A stretch of DNA of 64,000 nt from CAYGZQ01 sp964354375 [NCBI: uncultured Planctomycetota bacterium] (GCA_964354375.1 CAYGZQ010000001.1:8819-72818); one strand, 5' to 3'. Numbered from the stretch's first letter, positions 23,981-33,082 are shown. Numbers and translations are program-made. The notes: generated by a model from the letters alone, not told the origin.

Positions 23981-25144
23981 TCACAAACCGGGCTCGAAAT
24001 CGGCAATTGAATCCTCAAGCAGCGAGACAGCGTAATCGAAATTATGGATTCCGAGTGAGCCGTCCGCGCTTACGAAGTCGTAGTTGAATTTCGCACGCTC
24101 GTAGCTCACGGTAAGCTTGTCTTTACTGGTCGCCGCGTCGAGCTCCGCCTTGAGCTCATCCAGCCGGCTTTGCACCAGGGTCTGAGCGCCGAAGATATCG
24201 AACGAAGCTGCGTCGGGATGGCACTCCCGGCAGGCCTGGATGACGGGTTTGAACGTGTGACCCGAGATCGCGTTCTCGCCGTTGCCGGTCGCGTCGAACG
24301 GCGAAGTCCACATGTGGCAGGCAACGCAGGCGTCGCCGAGATATGTGTGGGCCGAGCTTGGGTACGTCTTCCCGGGGTACAGGTATCCACCCGATCCCCT
24401 GTACATGTCGGCGTTGGGATGGTGCACGCTCTCGCCGGGAACCGCGTCCTCAGTGTTGTGGCATCCGGCGCAGAGCGTCACAACGTCGGCGCGCAACTGG
24501 AAATCGTTGTCCTCGGAGTGAGGATCGTGGCATACGACACAGGTAATGCTGTACTTGAAATCGGCCGGGGTAGCGGTATCGGGAACGCTGGACGCGAAGA
24601 TGTAATCGGTCGAATGGCATCGCAGGCACCCGGTGGAGAAATGGGAGCTGCGGTCTCGCTCGTTCAGGGCGTCCGCGTGAGCGCTCGTTTCCCATTCATC
24701 ATATGTCGGATGGTGAGCTCCCGCGTGGCATGATCCGCAAAGGTCACCGCCGAGATCGGGCTCGAGCGGCTCGAACGTGGCCACATGCTCGCTTCCGGCG
24801 CCGTGACAGGCCTCGCATTGCACTCCGCCGAATCTCTCCTGCACGACCGGGTCAGGATCGTCATAGCCGCTGTTCGCCGGATCTCCATCCAGACCCGTCA
24901 CGTGACACACGATGCAGTAGTCCTGCACATGTCCGCCGGCGAGGAGGTCGGGAAGAGCATGGGCATGACGCGTCCTCTCCCATTCTTTACCCATATCAAT
25001 GTGGCAGCCGGAGCACACATTGGCCGACAAATACCTGACCTGCGAGCCGGGTCCCGGACCGACCGGTCCGGAATCGCTGTTGCATGCGGCCGGCACGCCC
25101 ACGAGGATGAAGAATATCGGCAGAACGACGCACTTTGGTCTCAT
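23981..25144 (-). CDS. nonaheme c-type cytochrome lipoprotein
   Basis: A 387-residue lipoprotein (signal ending VPAAC, near residue 21) with nine CxxCH sites (CSGCH, CIVCH, CEACH, CGSCH, CLRCH, CVVCH, CAGCH, CVACH, CRECH). The C-terminal helical block includes AKFNYDFVSADGSLGIHN, as seen in multiheme proteins of the cytochrome c554 type. It is first in the minus-strand cluster, so it may be the surface or periplasmic partner of the MtrA/MtrB-like pair, possibly the terminal reductase; its side of the membrane cannot be read from sequence. The start at 25144 has GAGGGG upstream and a good promoter at 25190-25218. Confidence 0.83.
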   Translation of the reverse strand: MRPKCVVLPIFFILVGVPAACNSDSGPVGPGPGSQVRYLSANVCSGCHIDMGKEWERTRHAHALPDLLAGGHVQDYCIVCHVTGLDGDPANSGYDDPDPVVQERFGGVQCEACHGAGSEHVATFEPLEPDLGGDLCGSCHAGAHHPTYDEWETSAHADALNERDRSSHFSTGCLRCHSTDYIFASSVPDTATPADFKYSITCVVCHDPHSEDNDFQLRADVVTLCAGCHNTEDAVPGESVHHPNADMYRGSGGYLYPGKTYPSSAHTYLGDACVACHMWTSPFDATGNGENAISGHTFKPVIQACRECHPDAASFDIFGAQTLVQSRLDELKAELDAATSKDKLTVSYERAKFNYDFVSADGSLGIHNFDYAVSLLEDSIADFEPGL

Positions 25145-25189
25145 TGATGCCCCTCTACAAAAATATTTCACCCCGGTAAACAACATTGG

Positions 25190-25218
25190 ATGCTAGCATT
25201 GAGACCGCTTCTTGTCAA
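25190..25218 (-). promoter_or_regulatory. sigma70-type promoter of the cytochrome operon
   Basis: On the minus strand: TTGACA (25213-25218), a 17-bp spacer, and TAGCAT (25190-25195) preceded by TGC. It would give a leader of about 40 nt before the nonaheme lipoprotein gene. Confidence 0.65.
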
Positions 25219-25301
25219 CGGAAATTGTCCCGGAGACAGGCTCAAAAAAAGCGGGGAATTATTGCCTGCTCGCCATAAGCATCAGCGGACAGCGAAGGGT
25301 C

Positions 25302-25330
25302 TTGATTAGTCCCGCTCCCTGTGATAGTTT
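25302..25330 (+). promoter_or_regulatory. possible promoter of the plus-strand cytochrome genes
   Basis: TTGATT (25302-25307), 17-bp spacer, TAGTTT (25325-25330) preceded by TGA. It is a fair but not strong match, about 95 nt before the ATG at 25427. Confidence 0.35.
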
Positions 25331-25426
25331 CGTGAGCCGGGTAATATGTCATGTTCTCAATGATTATTCCAGCATTGATTTTCCCGCTGAGTCTTGTCTT
25401 ATCCCCGACCGCTTCGGGATAGATCC

Positions 25427-26548
25427 ATGGAAAGAACTCCGCTCCATTCACTCATACCGGGAAAGCGTGTCGCGATCAGGGTGATCGCGGCGTTCGCGGC
25501 ATGCATACTCGCTTACTCCGTGTCCGCCAAGGTACTCGGGGAGACTTCGAGCCCGAACCAGGAATGCCTGGCATGCCATGGCAACCCCGGGCTGAGCACG
25601 AGGCTTTCGTCCGGAGAGACCCTGCTGCTGGGGGTCGATGCGGGCGCATTCGCGACGTCAATCCACGGGCGGGAGGGCACAGCCTGCCGACAGTGCCACG
25701 TGAACATCTCGGGCTACCCTCACTCCGCGATAGAGGAGGAGTCGCGACGGATCTACACGATCAAACGAAACGAGGCGTGCTTCGAGTGCCACGGCGACAT
25801 CGCCGGTCAGTTTCACGGCGGCGTGCACGACACGGCGCTTGCGCAGGGCGACCTGAAAGCGGCCGTATGCACCGACTGCCACGGGTCGCACGACACGATT
25901 CCTCTGAAAGAGAGCAGGATCCAGGTCTCCCACACATGTCAGTCATGCCATTCAGATATATACGATCTATACAGCAAGAGCGTGCACGGCTCCGCGCTCG
26001 AGGGCCAGGGCAACCCTGATGTCCCCGATTGCATCGATTGTCACGGCGCCCATTTTATCAAGGGGCCCTCCAACGCACCGTTCCGCATGCAGTCGCCGCG
26101 GGTATGCGCTAAGTGTCACGCCGACAGGGCGTTAGCGGCTAAGTACGGGCTGAACCCGAATGTCGTCAGGACATGGGAATCGGATTTTCACGGGAAGACC
26201 GTCATTCTCATCGAGGCGGTCACACCGACCAAGGAAACCGACAAGGCCGTGTGCATCGACTGCCACGGAGTGCACGACATTCTGGCTCCTGACAACCCGC
26301 AGTCGACGGTCGCGAAGGTAAATCTCCTTGCGACCTGCCGGAAATGCCATCCGTACGCCACCGCGAATTTTTCCGACGCCTGGCCGGGGCATTCTCGACC
26401 CGGCCTGACGCACCAGCCGATCGTGTTCTGGGTCACCTGGTTCTATCGGCTGCTGATTCCCTGCCTGATCGGGGGCATGCTGATTTTCGTCGTCTCCGAC
26501 TACGTTCGCCAGATTATCGACTTCCGGAAGGAGCGCAAACATGGATAA
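25427..26548 (+). CDS. membrane-anchored nonaheme c-type cytochrome
   Basis: A 373-residue protein with an N-terminal signal or anchor, nine CxxCH sites (CLACH, CRQCH, CFECH, CTDCH, CQSCH, CIDCH, CAKCH, CIDCH, CRKCH) and a C-terminal membrane segment (LLIPCLIGGMLIFVVSDYV) followed by positive residues. The heme domain therefore lies outside the cytoplasmic membrane, held by its C-terminus. The gene overlaps the cytochrome b gene by 8 nt, so the two products very probably form one complex that takes electrons from quinol. The ATG at 25427 has only a weak ribosome binding site. Confidence 0.85.
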   Translation: MERTPLHSLIPGKRVAIRVIAAFAACILAYSVSAKVLGETSSPNQECLACHGNPGLSTRLSSGETLLLGVDAGAFATSIHGREGTACRQCHVNISGYPHSAIEEESRRIYTIKRNEACFECHGDIAGQFHGGVHDTALAQGDLKAAVCTDCHGSHDTIPLKESRIQVSHTCQSCHSDIYDLYSKSVHGSALEGQGNPDVPDCIDCHGAHFIKGPSNAPFRMQSPRVCAKCHADRALAAKYGLNPNVVRTWESDFHGKTVILIEAVTPTKETDKAVCIDCHGVHDILAPDNPQSTVAKVNLLATCRKCHPYATANFSDAWPGHSRPGLTHQPIVFWVTWFYRLLIPCLIGGMLIFVVSDYVRQIIDFRKERKHG

Positions 26549-28700
26549 GTCGAGCATGTTCCTGCGATTCCCGCTCCGGTACCGGATCGAGCACTGGATT
26601 CTTGCGGTCAATTTCAGCCTGCTTGCATTGACCGGCCTGGTGCAGTTCTTCGCCACATCCTCGGTCGCGCAGCGGATTGTGGGGTCTCTCGGCGGAGTGG
26701 AGAATGTCAGGCACATTCATCACGTATGCGCGATGATCCTCATTCTCCAGGCCCTTGTGCATGTCGGGGTGACGAGATACCGCGCGTTTATCACGCTGAG
26801 GAAAAGTACGATTACGCCGGGCTGGGGCGACGCGGTCGCGGCGTTCCGGGCGTTCGCCTACAATCTCGGGTTTTCAAAGGTGAGGTCGAAGCAGGGGCGG
26901 TACACGTTCGCGGAGAAGGCCGAGTACTGGGCGGTGGTCTGGGGAACGGTCATCATGGCCGTAACCGGTTTCATGATGTGGAACCCGGTCGCGACAACTC
27001 GCTGGCTTCCCGGCGAGTTCATTCCCGCGGCGAAGGTGGCTCACGGTTACGAAGCCCTGCTTGCGGTGCTCGCGATCATCGTCTGGCATTTCTATTTCGT
27101 GTTGATCAAATACCTCAACACAAGCATGTTCACCGGCTACGTCACCGAGGAGGAAATGCTTCGAGAGCATCCGCTGGAGCTGGCAGACATAAGGTCCGGC
27201 ATCAAGCCCGAATCCGTCGATCCGCAAGCGAGACTGAGATACTGGCGTTTCGATTTTCCCCTGTATTCCGCTGTCGCGGTGTTTCTCTTTGTGTGGGCTG
27301 TCTACTTCGCGTATTTCGAGCAGACGTCCATCGAGAAAATCATACCCCCGGAACTTGTCACGGCATTCCGACGCGTGGCGCCTCCGGCAGACCAGAAGGT
27401 CGAGCCGGGGAGGTTGCCCGGCGGGTTCGATGTCGCCAATATCTCGTGGGAGGCCGGAATCTCCGACATCTTCGCGACAAACTGCGCATCATGTCACGGC
27501 AAACACGGAGCGGGAGAGTTGAATCTCGCCGACTATCAATCGGCTGTCAGCTCCAGTGCGATTGTGCGATTCGACCCCGATGGCAGCCCGCTTGTCAGGG
27601 TGATCGAGGCGGGCGGACATCAGGGAGAGCTATCGGGTTTCGATCTAGCAATGGTTCACATATGGATTTCTCACGGCGCACCTCTCGAACCCGGCGAGAA
27701 AATCCAGAGACCCGCCGAGACCGTCGAGCAGCCCCAGGAAGTCCCAAGTCTGACTTGGGCCACCGGAATCGCGGACATCTTCTCCGCGAACTGCGGGTCC
27801 TGCCACGGCGCGATGTCGCTGGGCGGTCTCAATCTGACGGACTACAAAGCCGCGATGGATTCAGGCGTCATCACCCCCGCCAATCCCGGCGCGAGCAAGC
27901 TCATCGCGAAAATGGAGGCGGGAGGGCATCCCGGACATTTGACCGAACGGGATCTTGCGGCTGTCCGCAAATGGATCGAAGACGGCGCTCCGTCAGGTCC
28001 CCTGCCAGAGGAAGAGGAGAAACCTGCGCCTGAGGAGGAGAAGCCCGAGGAGCCCCCTGCGCCCCTGGAACCCCAGAAGCCGCAGACTATACCCGACTAC
28101 TACTGGGACACCGACATTCAGAGTGTATTCGAAAAAAGGTGCACGTCCTGCCACGGACAGTCGGCCGTGGCGGGCATGGATTTCCGAACCTACGAATCCC
28201 TGATGGCGGCAGAGATAATCGTCGCGGGCGATCCCGATTCAAGCCGCCTCATTGACAAGATCGAAGTGCAAAGACATCCGGGCACTCTGACCACGGACGA
28301 GATATCGATGATCCGCGCATGGATCTGGAACGGTGCTCCCCGCAGCTCAACCCAGACTCCGCTATCACCGCCCGAAGAAGCCGCCGTCCCCGCTCCGTCC
28401 GAGCCCACAGACCCTCCTTCTCAAACGCCTGCGCCTCCGAAAAACCCTCACACATGGGACGCCCACGTGGCTAGCATCTTCGCCGCAACCTGCACGTCAT
28501 GCCACGGCTCGAGCGCCATGGGCGGGCTTGATCTCAGCAGGTACGCGACGGTCATGGCAGCGGATGTCATCATCCCGGGTGAACCTGCCAATAGCGAATT
28601 GGTCTTCAAGGTTGAGAAAGGCGACCATTACGCCAAACTCACGAGCGAGCAACTCGAAACCATCAGGCAATGGATACTCGACGGCGCGAAGGAGAAGTAG
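26541..28700 (+). CDS. cytochrome b561-type protein fused to four cytochrome c modules
   Basis: A 719-residue protein. Residues of about 1-210 form a b561-type bundle of four membrane helices with candidate heme-b histidines (RIEHW, HIHHVC, VAHGYEALL, VWHFYF). A fifth membrane helix follows near residue 240-260. Then come four c-type modules with CxxCH at about residues 314, 416, 533 and 650. Each continues GGL.L..Y...M....I..G.P..S.L..K...G.HPG.LT......IR.WI.DGAP, as in planctomycete-type cytochrome c (PSCyt_C1-like). Pro/Glu-rich linkers separate them. With the overlapping nonaheme gene it is predicted to be a quinol-oxidising membrane complex. AAGGAG precedes the ATG. Confidence 0.85.
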   Translation: MDKSSMFLRFPLRYRIEHWILAVNFSLLALTGLVQFFATSSVAQRIVGSLGGVENVRHIHHVCAMILILQALVHVGVTRYRAFITLRKSTITPGWGDAVAAFRAFAYNLGFSKVRSKQGRYTFAEKAEYWAVVWGTVIMAVTGFMMWNPVATTRWLPGEFIPAAKVAHGYEALLAVLAIIVWHFYFVLIKYLNTSMFTGYVTEEEMLREHPLELADIRSGIKPESVDPQARLRYWRFDFPLYSAVAVFLFVWAVYFAYFEQTSIEKIIPPELVTAFRRVAPPADQKVEPGRLPGGFDVANISWEAGISDIFATNCASCHGKHGAGELNLADYQSAVSSSAIVRFDPDGSPLVRVIEAGGHQGELSGFDLAMVHIWISHGAPLEPGEKIQRPAETVEQPQEVPSLTWATGIADIFSANCGSCHGAMSLGGLNLTDYKAAMDSGVITPANPGASKLIAKMEAGGHPGHLTERDLAAVRKWIEDGAPSGPLPEEEEKPAPEEEKPEEPPAPLEPQKPQTIPDYYWDTDIQSVFEKRCTSCHGQSAVAGMDFRTYESLMAAEIIVAGDPDSSRLIDKIEVQRHPGTLTTDEISMIRAWIWNGAPRSSTQTPLSPPEEAAVPAPSEPTDPPSQTPAPPKNPHTWDAHVASIFAATCTSCHGSSAMGGLDLSRYATVMAADVIIPGEPANSELVFKVEKGDHYAKLTSEQLETIRQWILDGAKEK

Positions 28701-28730
28701 CGGTCGGGGAGCGCAGGTTTTTCACCATCG

Positions 28731-28777
28731 ACCGGTGGCGTCCACATGCGAGTCCTCGAGCATGTGGACGTTGTCTC
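28731..28777 (+). repeat. short hairpin element (half copy, B type)
   Basis: GACCGGTGGC followed by arms GTCCACATGCGAG and CTCGAGCATGTGGAC. It matches the minus strand of 4449-4490 and shares its outer frame with the A-type elements. It lies directly before the gene at 28785. Confidence 0.8.
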
Positions 28778-28784
28778 TACCGCA

Positions 28785-29888
28785 ATGTCTGATCGCAAGG
28801 CGGAAATAGGCCTTCAGAGGCGCAGAACAGTGACGCAGGCCCTTGTCACCTTCCTCGTATTGCTCTGCTTGGTGCTTCTTATACCGGACTTCTGGGGACC
28901 AGCGATAAATTACCAAGCGACACTGCTGTTCGGACCCCGGAGCGCGGATGAACTCCTGCAAAGGATGACCGAACGCGAGAACTCGATGGAACTCTCGCAG
29001 GACACAATTCTTTTCCCGATTCTGGTTCTCAGGGGAAGAGATACTGCAAACCGGGCGCAGCTTGAAGCGAAGGCCGGACAGGATGATCTGGAGGGCGACT
29101 ACGCCAACCTTGCCCTCTTCAAGTTGAGAGACAACCCGAGGACAAGGCTTTCGACAGTGATGGATCGGTTCGAAAGACGGCCTCTGACCGATCTATCAGT
29201 CATCGATTGTGTTCTCATGGGCTACCTTGACCCAGATGCAGAGAGGCCTTACACGGACATCATCATCACGGCGCTGGACAAGGCGCCAGAAATCCAAAAG
29301 CAAGAGGTCCTGCTCATGTCACTTGCGCGGTTCGCTTCGGACCCGCTTGTGCTATCAAAGATAACGGAGAAAATCAAAGCGCAGGACGTGGAAGTCCGAG
29401 TCACAGCAGCTCAAGTCCTTGGCCTGGCGGCGCAGCGAGATCCGCATGCAAAGCAGCTTCCCGAAATCATTGAGCCGCTCTACGCCGCTCTGGACGATCC
29501 GGCAACCGATTATCGGGTCCGCGATACCGCCCTCTATGCTTTGGCCCAGCACGGATGGACGAAACGATTCGAAGGCCGCCTTCTCCAGATCTTTCGACAC
29601 GGCAGCTACTCTCAGAGGAACATTTGTATCGGCGCAGCGGGTCAGCTTCCCGAGCACGGGAAAGCGATGAAGATACTTTTCACGATGCTGGTGGCCAGGA
29701 ATCCGGTGAATCTCTTTGAGGTCATCCTGGCGATCGGAATAGGGATCATCCTCTGGTTTTGGTGGGTACTGCTTTTGCTGATCCTGGTGGCGATTGCTGC
29801 ACGCAGCGCAATCCCCCGCATCAAGGCGCGAAGGTCGCGCAATGAGCACAAGGGAGAGCATCGTCTGATAGATGAACGGCCGGCATAG
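28785..29888 (+). CDS. HEAT-repeat membrane protein, paralogue 1
   Basis: A 367-residue protein with an N-terminal membrane segment (ALVTFLVLLCLVLLIPDFW) and a C-terminal one (VILAIGIGIILWFWWVLLLLILVAI). Between them is a helical HEAT/armadillo-like array (about residues 50-310) outside the cytoplasm or in it, depending on topology. It is about 70% identical by eye to the protein at 33338-34414, for example in the shared AGQDDLEGDYANLALF and LPEHGKA stretches. The start at 28785 is chosen because the earlier ATG lies in a hairpin element; no clear ribosome binding site is seen. Hairpin elements lie on both sides of the gene. Function unknown. Confidence 0.75.
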   Translation: MSDRKAEIGLQRRRTVTQALVTFLVLLCLVLLIPDFWGPAINYQATLLFGPRSADELLQRMTERENSMELSQDTILFPILVLRGRDTANRAQLEAKAGQDDLEGDYANLALFKLRDNPRTRLSTVMDRFERRPLTDLSVIDCVLMGYLDPDAERPYTDIIITALDKAPEIQKQEVLLMSLARFASDPLVLSKITEKIKAQDVEVRVTAAQVLGLAAQRDPHAKQLPEIIEPLYAALDDPATDYRVRDTALYALAQHGWTKRFEGRLLQIFRHGSYSQRNICIGAAGQLPEHGKAMKILFTMLVARNPVNLFEVILAIGIGIILWFWWVLLLLILVAIAARSAIPRIKARRSRNEHKGEHRLIDERPA

Positions 29889-29910
29889 GGAATTGAGTGC
29901 TCCACTGCGG

Positions 29911-30057
29911 ACTGGTGGCGCCCACAAACGAGTCCCCGAGTTTGTGGGCGTTTCACATTATTCTTCATCAAGCCGTTTGACATTCCGAACTACGCAATCA
30001 AGAATAATATGAGACTCCCACAAGCTCCGAACACTCCGCTTGTGGGAGCCACAGGTC
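29911..30057. repeat. double-hairpin palindromic element (A type, copy 2)
   Basis: The same plan as 4503-4649: outer GGTGGC and GCCAC, hairpin 1 arms GCCCACAAACGAG and CGAGTTTGTGGGC, inner ATTATTCT and AGAATAAT, hairpin 2 arms CTCCCACAAGC and GCTTGTGGGAG. Where the arms differ from copy 1, the partner base differs to match. Confidence 0.85.
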
Positions 30058-30078
30058 GGAATCGCAAGGTCATAACGG

Positions 30079-30213
30079 ATGAATAAGAAGAGACTCATCC
30101 TAGTAGTCGTGCTGACAGCGCTGGTTACTCTGGCAGCACTTGCCATATTCTACTACCTTGTTCTCTCGCCTTCGACGCCTCTGCCCCGCCAGATCCTGTA
30201 TCCCGTTCGGTAG
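30079..30213 (+). CDS. small single-span membrane protein
   Basis: A 44-residue open frame with MNKKR, one long hydrophobic segment (LILVVVLTALVTLAALAIFY) and a short Pro-rich tail. The layout is typical of small bitopic membrane proteins. AAGG lies about ten bases upstream of the ATG. It follows the hairpin element at 29911-30057. No homology can be judged, so it could be a chance frame. Confidence 0.4.
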   Translation: MNKKRLILVVVLTALVTLAALAIFYYLVLSPSTPLPRQILYPVR

Positions 30214-30272
30214 ACGGGCGGCACCTCTGAGAAGTGAAACCGGCTTGTCCGGTGACCCTGCAAGGTCAGCTA

Positions 30273-30302
30273 CCCCTAAGAACCCAGGACGGTTCTCAGG
30301 GG
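30273..30302. terminator. hairpin between convergent genes
   Basis: CCCCT-A-AGAACC pairs with GGTTCT-C-AGGGG around a short loop. There is no T run, so it may be a weak or bidirectional terminator for the small gene (plus) and the beta-helix lipoprotein (minus). Confidence 0.4.
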
Positions 30303-30328
30303 TGCCACCAGCAAGACTCCACAGGCTT

Positions 30329-33082
30329 CTATAGATTATTTGGATCCCAATTCCCGTCGGGGCCTCCGAAGCAGCCCATACGCGACCGATTCTCGATGTT
30401 GGGCTCATCGGGATCGCCGGACGGCGTCCCGGAATCGTCCCAATCGATGAAGTTGGGATCACCCATCTCGCAGCCCGACCCGGACTGGAAACGGTAGTCG
30501 TAAGGCTCGGTGACATTGTTCACGTACAGCGCGTCGATTCCCGGCACGTTCACAAGACCGTCGCCCTTGTCCCAATTGTTGCCGAAGAAATCGGTAGATG
30601 CGGAAATGTTGAATCCCGTGCAGTATTCGATTCCGGGATAATACCAGATGCCGTTGATCTCATCATTCCACCCTGTTCCCACATACCCCATCGCCCATGC
30701 GGCGTCCTTCGTAAGCAAATTGGTAACAAGACCATTGTCCACGTAGGTGTCCGTGAAAGGCGGGCACCATGAAGCCGAATAGAAAATCAGCCCGATCGGC
30801 GACGTGGTTGCGACCGACTGGGAAGTATCGAGAGTGTCAACCGTATTGTTGTAGCAGTGGTACAGGTGGAAGCCGGAGTAGCCCTCGAGGTTGATGCCGT
30901 TTATGCGATAGTCGTAATTGCCGACGCCGTGGATGTGACAGATGAGATTGTTGTGAATCTCGGCGGTGGTAGAGTCCTGGCAGTGCAGGAGAAAAACCCT
31001 GATCTGTCCGCCGCCGCCGTCATAGTCAACAAGATAATCGTGGATGTAGTTGTTCCTGATCTTGATGTTGGTGCAGCCGTAGGTGTAAATGCCCCACAAA
31101 ACCGTCGCGTACTCGCCCGGCGTATCGCTGTGAAATGTCATTGGGCCGATATCGTTGAACTCGATGACGGAATCCGCGCATCCGTTGAGGTAGATCGGCA
31201 CACCGTCGCCGTCCTCAAGTCCAGTGTCGTCGGCGTAATCGCTGACCTTGTTATGACGTATCGTGATGTTGCTTCCGCCGTTGATATAGACTCCCCAGTG
31301 CTCATCGCTGCCCGGGACATTCGACACGCCCAACTCGAAACCTTCCAAAGTGAAATCGGTCAGGTTGCCGTACGACATTCCCACGACCCACATGTTCGTC
31401 GCATTGTCCAACTTGGGTTTGCCCGGACCCCCGCCGTTCCAGTTATCGCCAAGAAGCGTGATATCGCTTTTAAGAACCATATCGGCGGTGTCATACGTAC
31501 AATTGCCGGAGTCCAGATAGTCCACATGCACCGTATGGCCGGCTGTCACAGCGTTCAGGCCTTCCTGAGGCGTCTTGAACGGCTTGGCCTGCGTGCCGTC
31601 CGAGTCCGTGCCCTCGTAGTCGCCGTCAACGTAAATGTCATCGGGACTCAGCCCCACATGCACGACGACGGGGTCCGATATGTCGAATCCCTTGGAATTG
31701 GTGACTTTCATCGTCACATCGTACGTGCCGTCGACATCGAACGTGTGGATCGGCGTGTCCGGCGGACCGGAATAGGCATCATCGGGACCGTCATATGTGC
31801 CGTCGCCATTGAAATCCCAGGTGAAGGTCAGCGGAGGCGTACCGGTGCTGTCGGTCGCATCGAAGGAAACCGATCCGCCCGTCGGGACAGTTGTCGGCGT
31901 CGTCGCATGCATGATCGCTGTGGGCGCATTCTGAGGAACAAACCCTACAGTTGAGGTGTGAACGAAATAGGCGGTTATCGGTTTGTCGGGAAGAACGTCA
32001 GCATAGCCGATGACTTCGCTTTCAATCCCAATCAGAATATCAATGCTTCCCTGCTGCGGGGTCGCACCGACAATATCGAGTTGGTACGTGCTGTACCCAT
32101 CGCCGCCGCCGACAGGGCTCGCGGCAGTTGTCGGGGTGAAATTGCCCGGAGACTCGGCCCACACAATGTTGGCGCCTGCGTTGTAGTGGTCGCGGACATC
32201 GATCAGAAGACTGAGATCTCCTCCGCTGGCGATTCCATCATTGTAAAGTGTATTCTCCAATTCGGTGATCGAGACAGCCCACGCTCCGGGACCATTGGCT
32301 TCCGGGGGATACATGTCCGGTGTGAAGGGCGGATTGCCGTCCGGGAGCACCCAATTGGCATCGACGGCGTAGTTGAAAACCACGCCGCCGGAAAAATCAA
32401 TTGTGTAGTGTCTCGTATTGCTGGAGCCGTCCATGAACGGCAATCTATTGGTGGGATCGACGCTCAGGATGTCATCGTCCTTGTCAAGCTCGTCGGAAAA
32501 GAGCTTGTATCCATTGAGTGTGCAATCGAAGTCGGCAACCGAATCCTTGTTGCCGAGGAGCCCGTCGCGGTACCTGAAAATCGGCTGACCGGGAATCGAG
32601 AACTCAACCGGGTTCCACCATCGCGACCAGCCGTCGGCATTCAACAGGCGCGACTGACCGGGACCGGGCATCGCCAGGCCGGGATCGCTGAATCCGCCGA
32701 GCGTGCCTTTGGTCATGACGATGCCTGCGACATCGAACCCTATATATTGGCTCAGTCCGGGAAACGGGTGCACGATCGTCACGTCCACGTCGCAGACCGA
32801 TCCCGTGAACTTCAGGTTGGCAACCTTAAGCTTGAGTCCGGCGGGCGGCTCCAGAAGCTTGAGAGCGTTCAGGTGCATAGCTCCTGCGCGAAGGGGCGTT
32901 ATGTCGAGCGTGCCCTGAGCGGGATCGGCCCGGAGCTGCCACAGACCCCAGATATGATGCGAATCGGAAGCACCGATCGTCCGGGGGGTGACCGATGTCG
33001 GGTCGGGAGCGGTGATTGCGAGGCTCGAGCAGCCCAGTCCGATGAGCGCCAGGATCGCGGCAAGCAGTGTGAGTAACCTCAT
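30329..33082 (-). CDS. lipoprotein: shared N-terminal domain, PKD domain and parallel beta-helix
   Basis: A 917-residue lipoprotein (LIGLGC lipobox near residue 18). Residues of about 40-390 are the domain found in the other large lipoproteins here (HIWGLWQLR, IVHPFPGLSQYIGFDVAG, LLNADGWSRWWNP, FNYAVDANW). Residues of about 410-500 are a PKD domain (FTWDFNGDGTYDGPDD). The rest has repeated short strands typical of right-handed parallel beta-helices (ITIRHNKVSDYADDTGLEDG, IKIRNNYIHDY), a fold often used to bind or cut polysaccharides. Start 33082 follows GGAGGT; an extended -10 is at 33130-33138. No catalytic residues can be assigned. Confidence 0.83.
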   Translation of the reverse strand: MRLLTLLAAILALIGLGCSSLAITAPDPTSVTPRTIGASDSHHIWGLWQLRADPAQGTLDITPLRAGAMHLNALKLLEPPAGLKLKVANLKFTGSVCDVDVTIVHPFPGLSQYIGFDVAGIVMTKGTLGGFSDPGLAMPGPGQSRLLNADGWSRWWNPVEFSIPGQPIFRYRDGLLGNKDSVADFDCTLNGYKLFSDELDKDDDILSVDPTNRLPFMDGSSNTRHYTIDFSGGVVFNYAVDANWVLPDGNPPFTPDMYPPEANGPGAWAVSITELENTLYNDGIASGGDLSLLIDVRDHYNAGANIVWAESPGNFTPTTAASPVGGGDGYSTYQLDIVGATPQQGSIDILIGIESEVIGYADVLPDKPITAYFVHTSTVGFVPQNAPTAIMHATTPTTVPTGGSVSFDATDSTGTPPLTFTWDFNGDGTYDGPDDAYSGPPDTPIHTFDVDGTYDVTMKVTNSKGFDISDPVVVHVGLSPDDIYVDGDYEGTDSDGTQAKPFKTPQEGLNAVTAGHTVHVDYLDSGNCTYDTADMVLKSDITLLGDNWNGGGPGKPKLDNATNMWVVGMSYGNLTDFTLEGFELGVSNVPGSDEHWGVYINGGSNITIRHNKVSDYADDTGLEDGDGVPIYLNGCADSVIEFNDIGPMTFHSDTPGEYATVLWGIYTYGCTNIKIRNNYIHDYLVDYDGGGGQIRVFLLHCQDSTTAEIHNNLICHIHGVGNYDYRINGINLEGYSGFHLYHCYNNTVDTLDTSQSVATTSPIGLIFYSASWCPPFTDTYVDNGLVTNLLTKDAAWAMGYVGTGWNDEINGIWYYPGIEYCTGFNISASTDFFGNNWDKGDGLVNVPGIDALYVNNVTEPYDYRFQSGSGCEMGDPNFIDWDDSGTPSGDPDEPNIENRSRMGCFGGPDGNWDPNNL

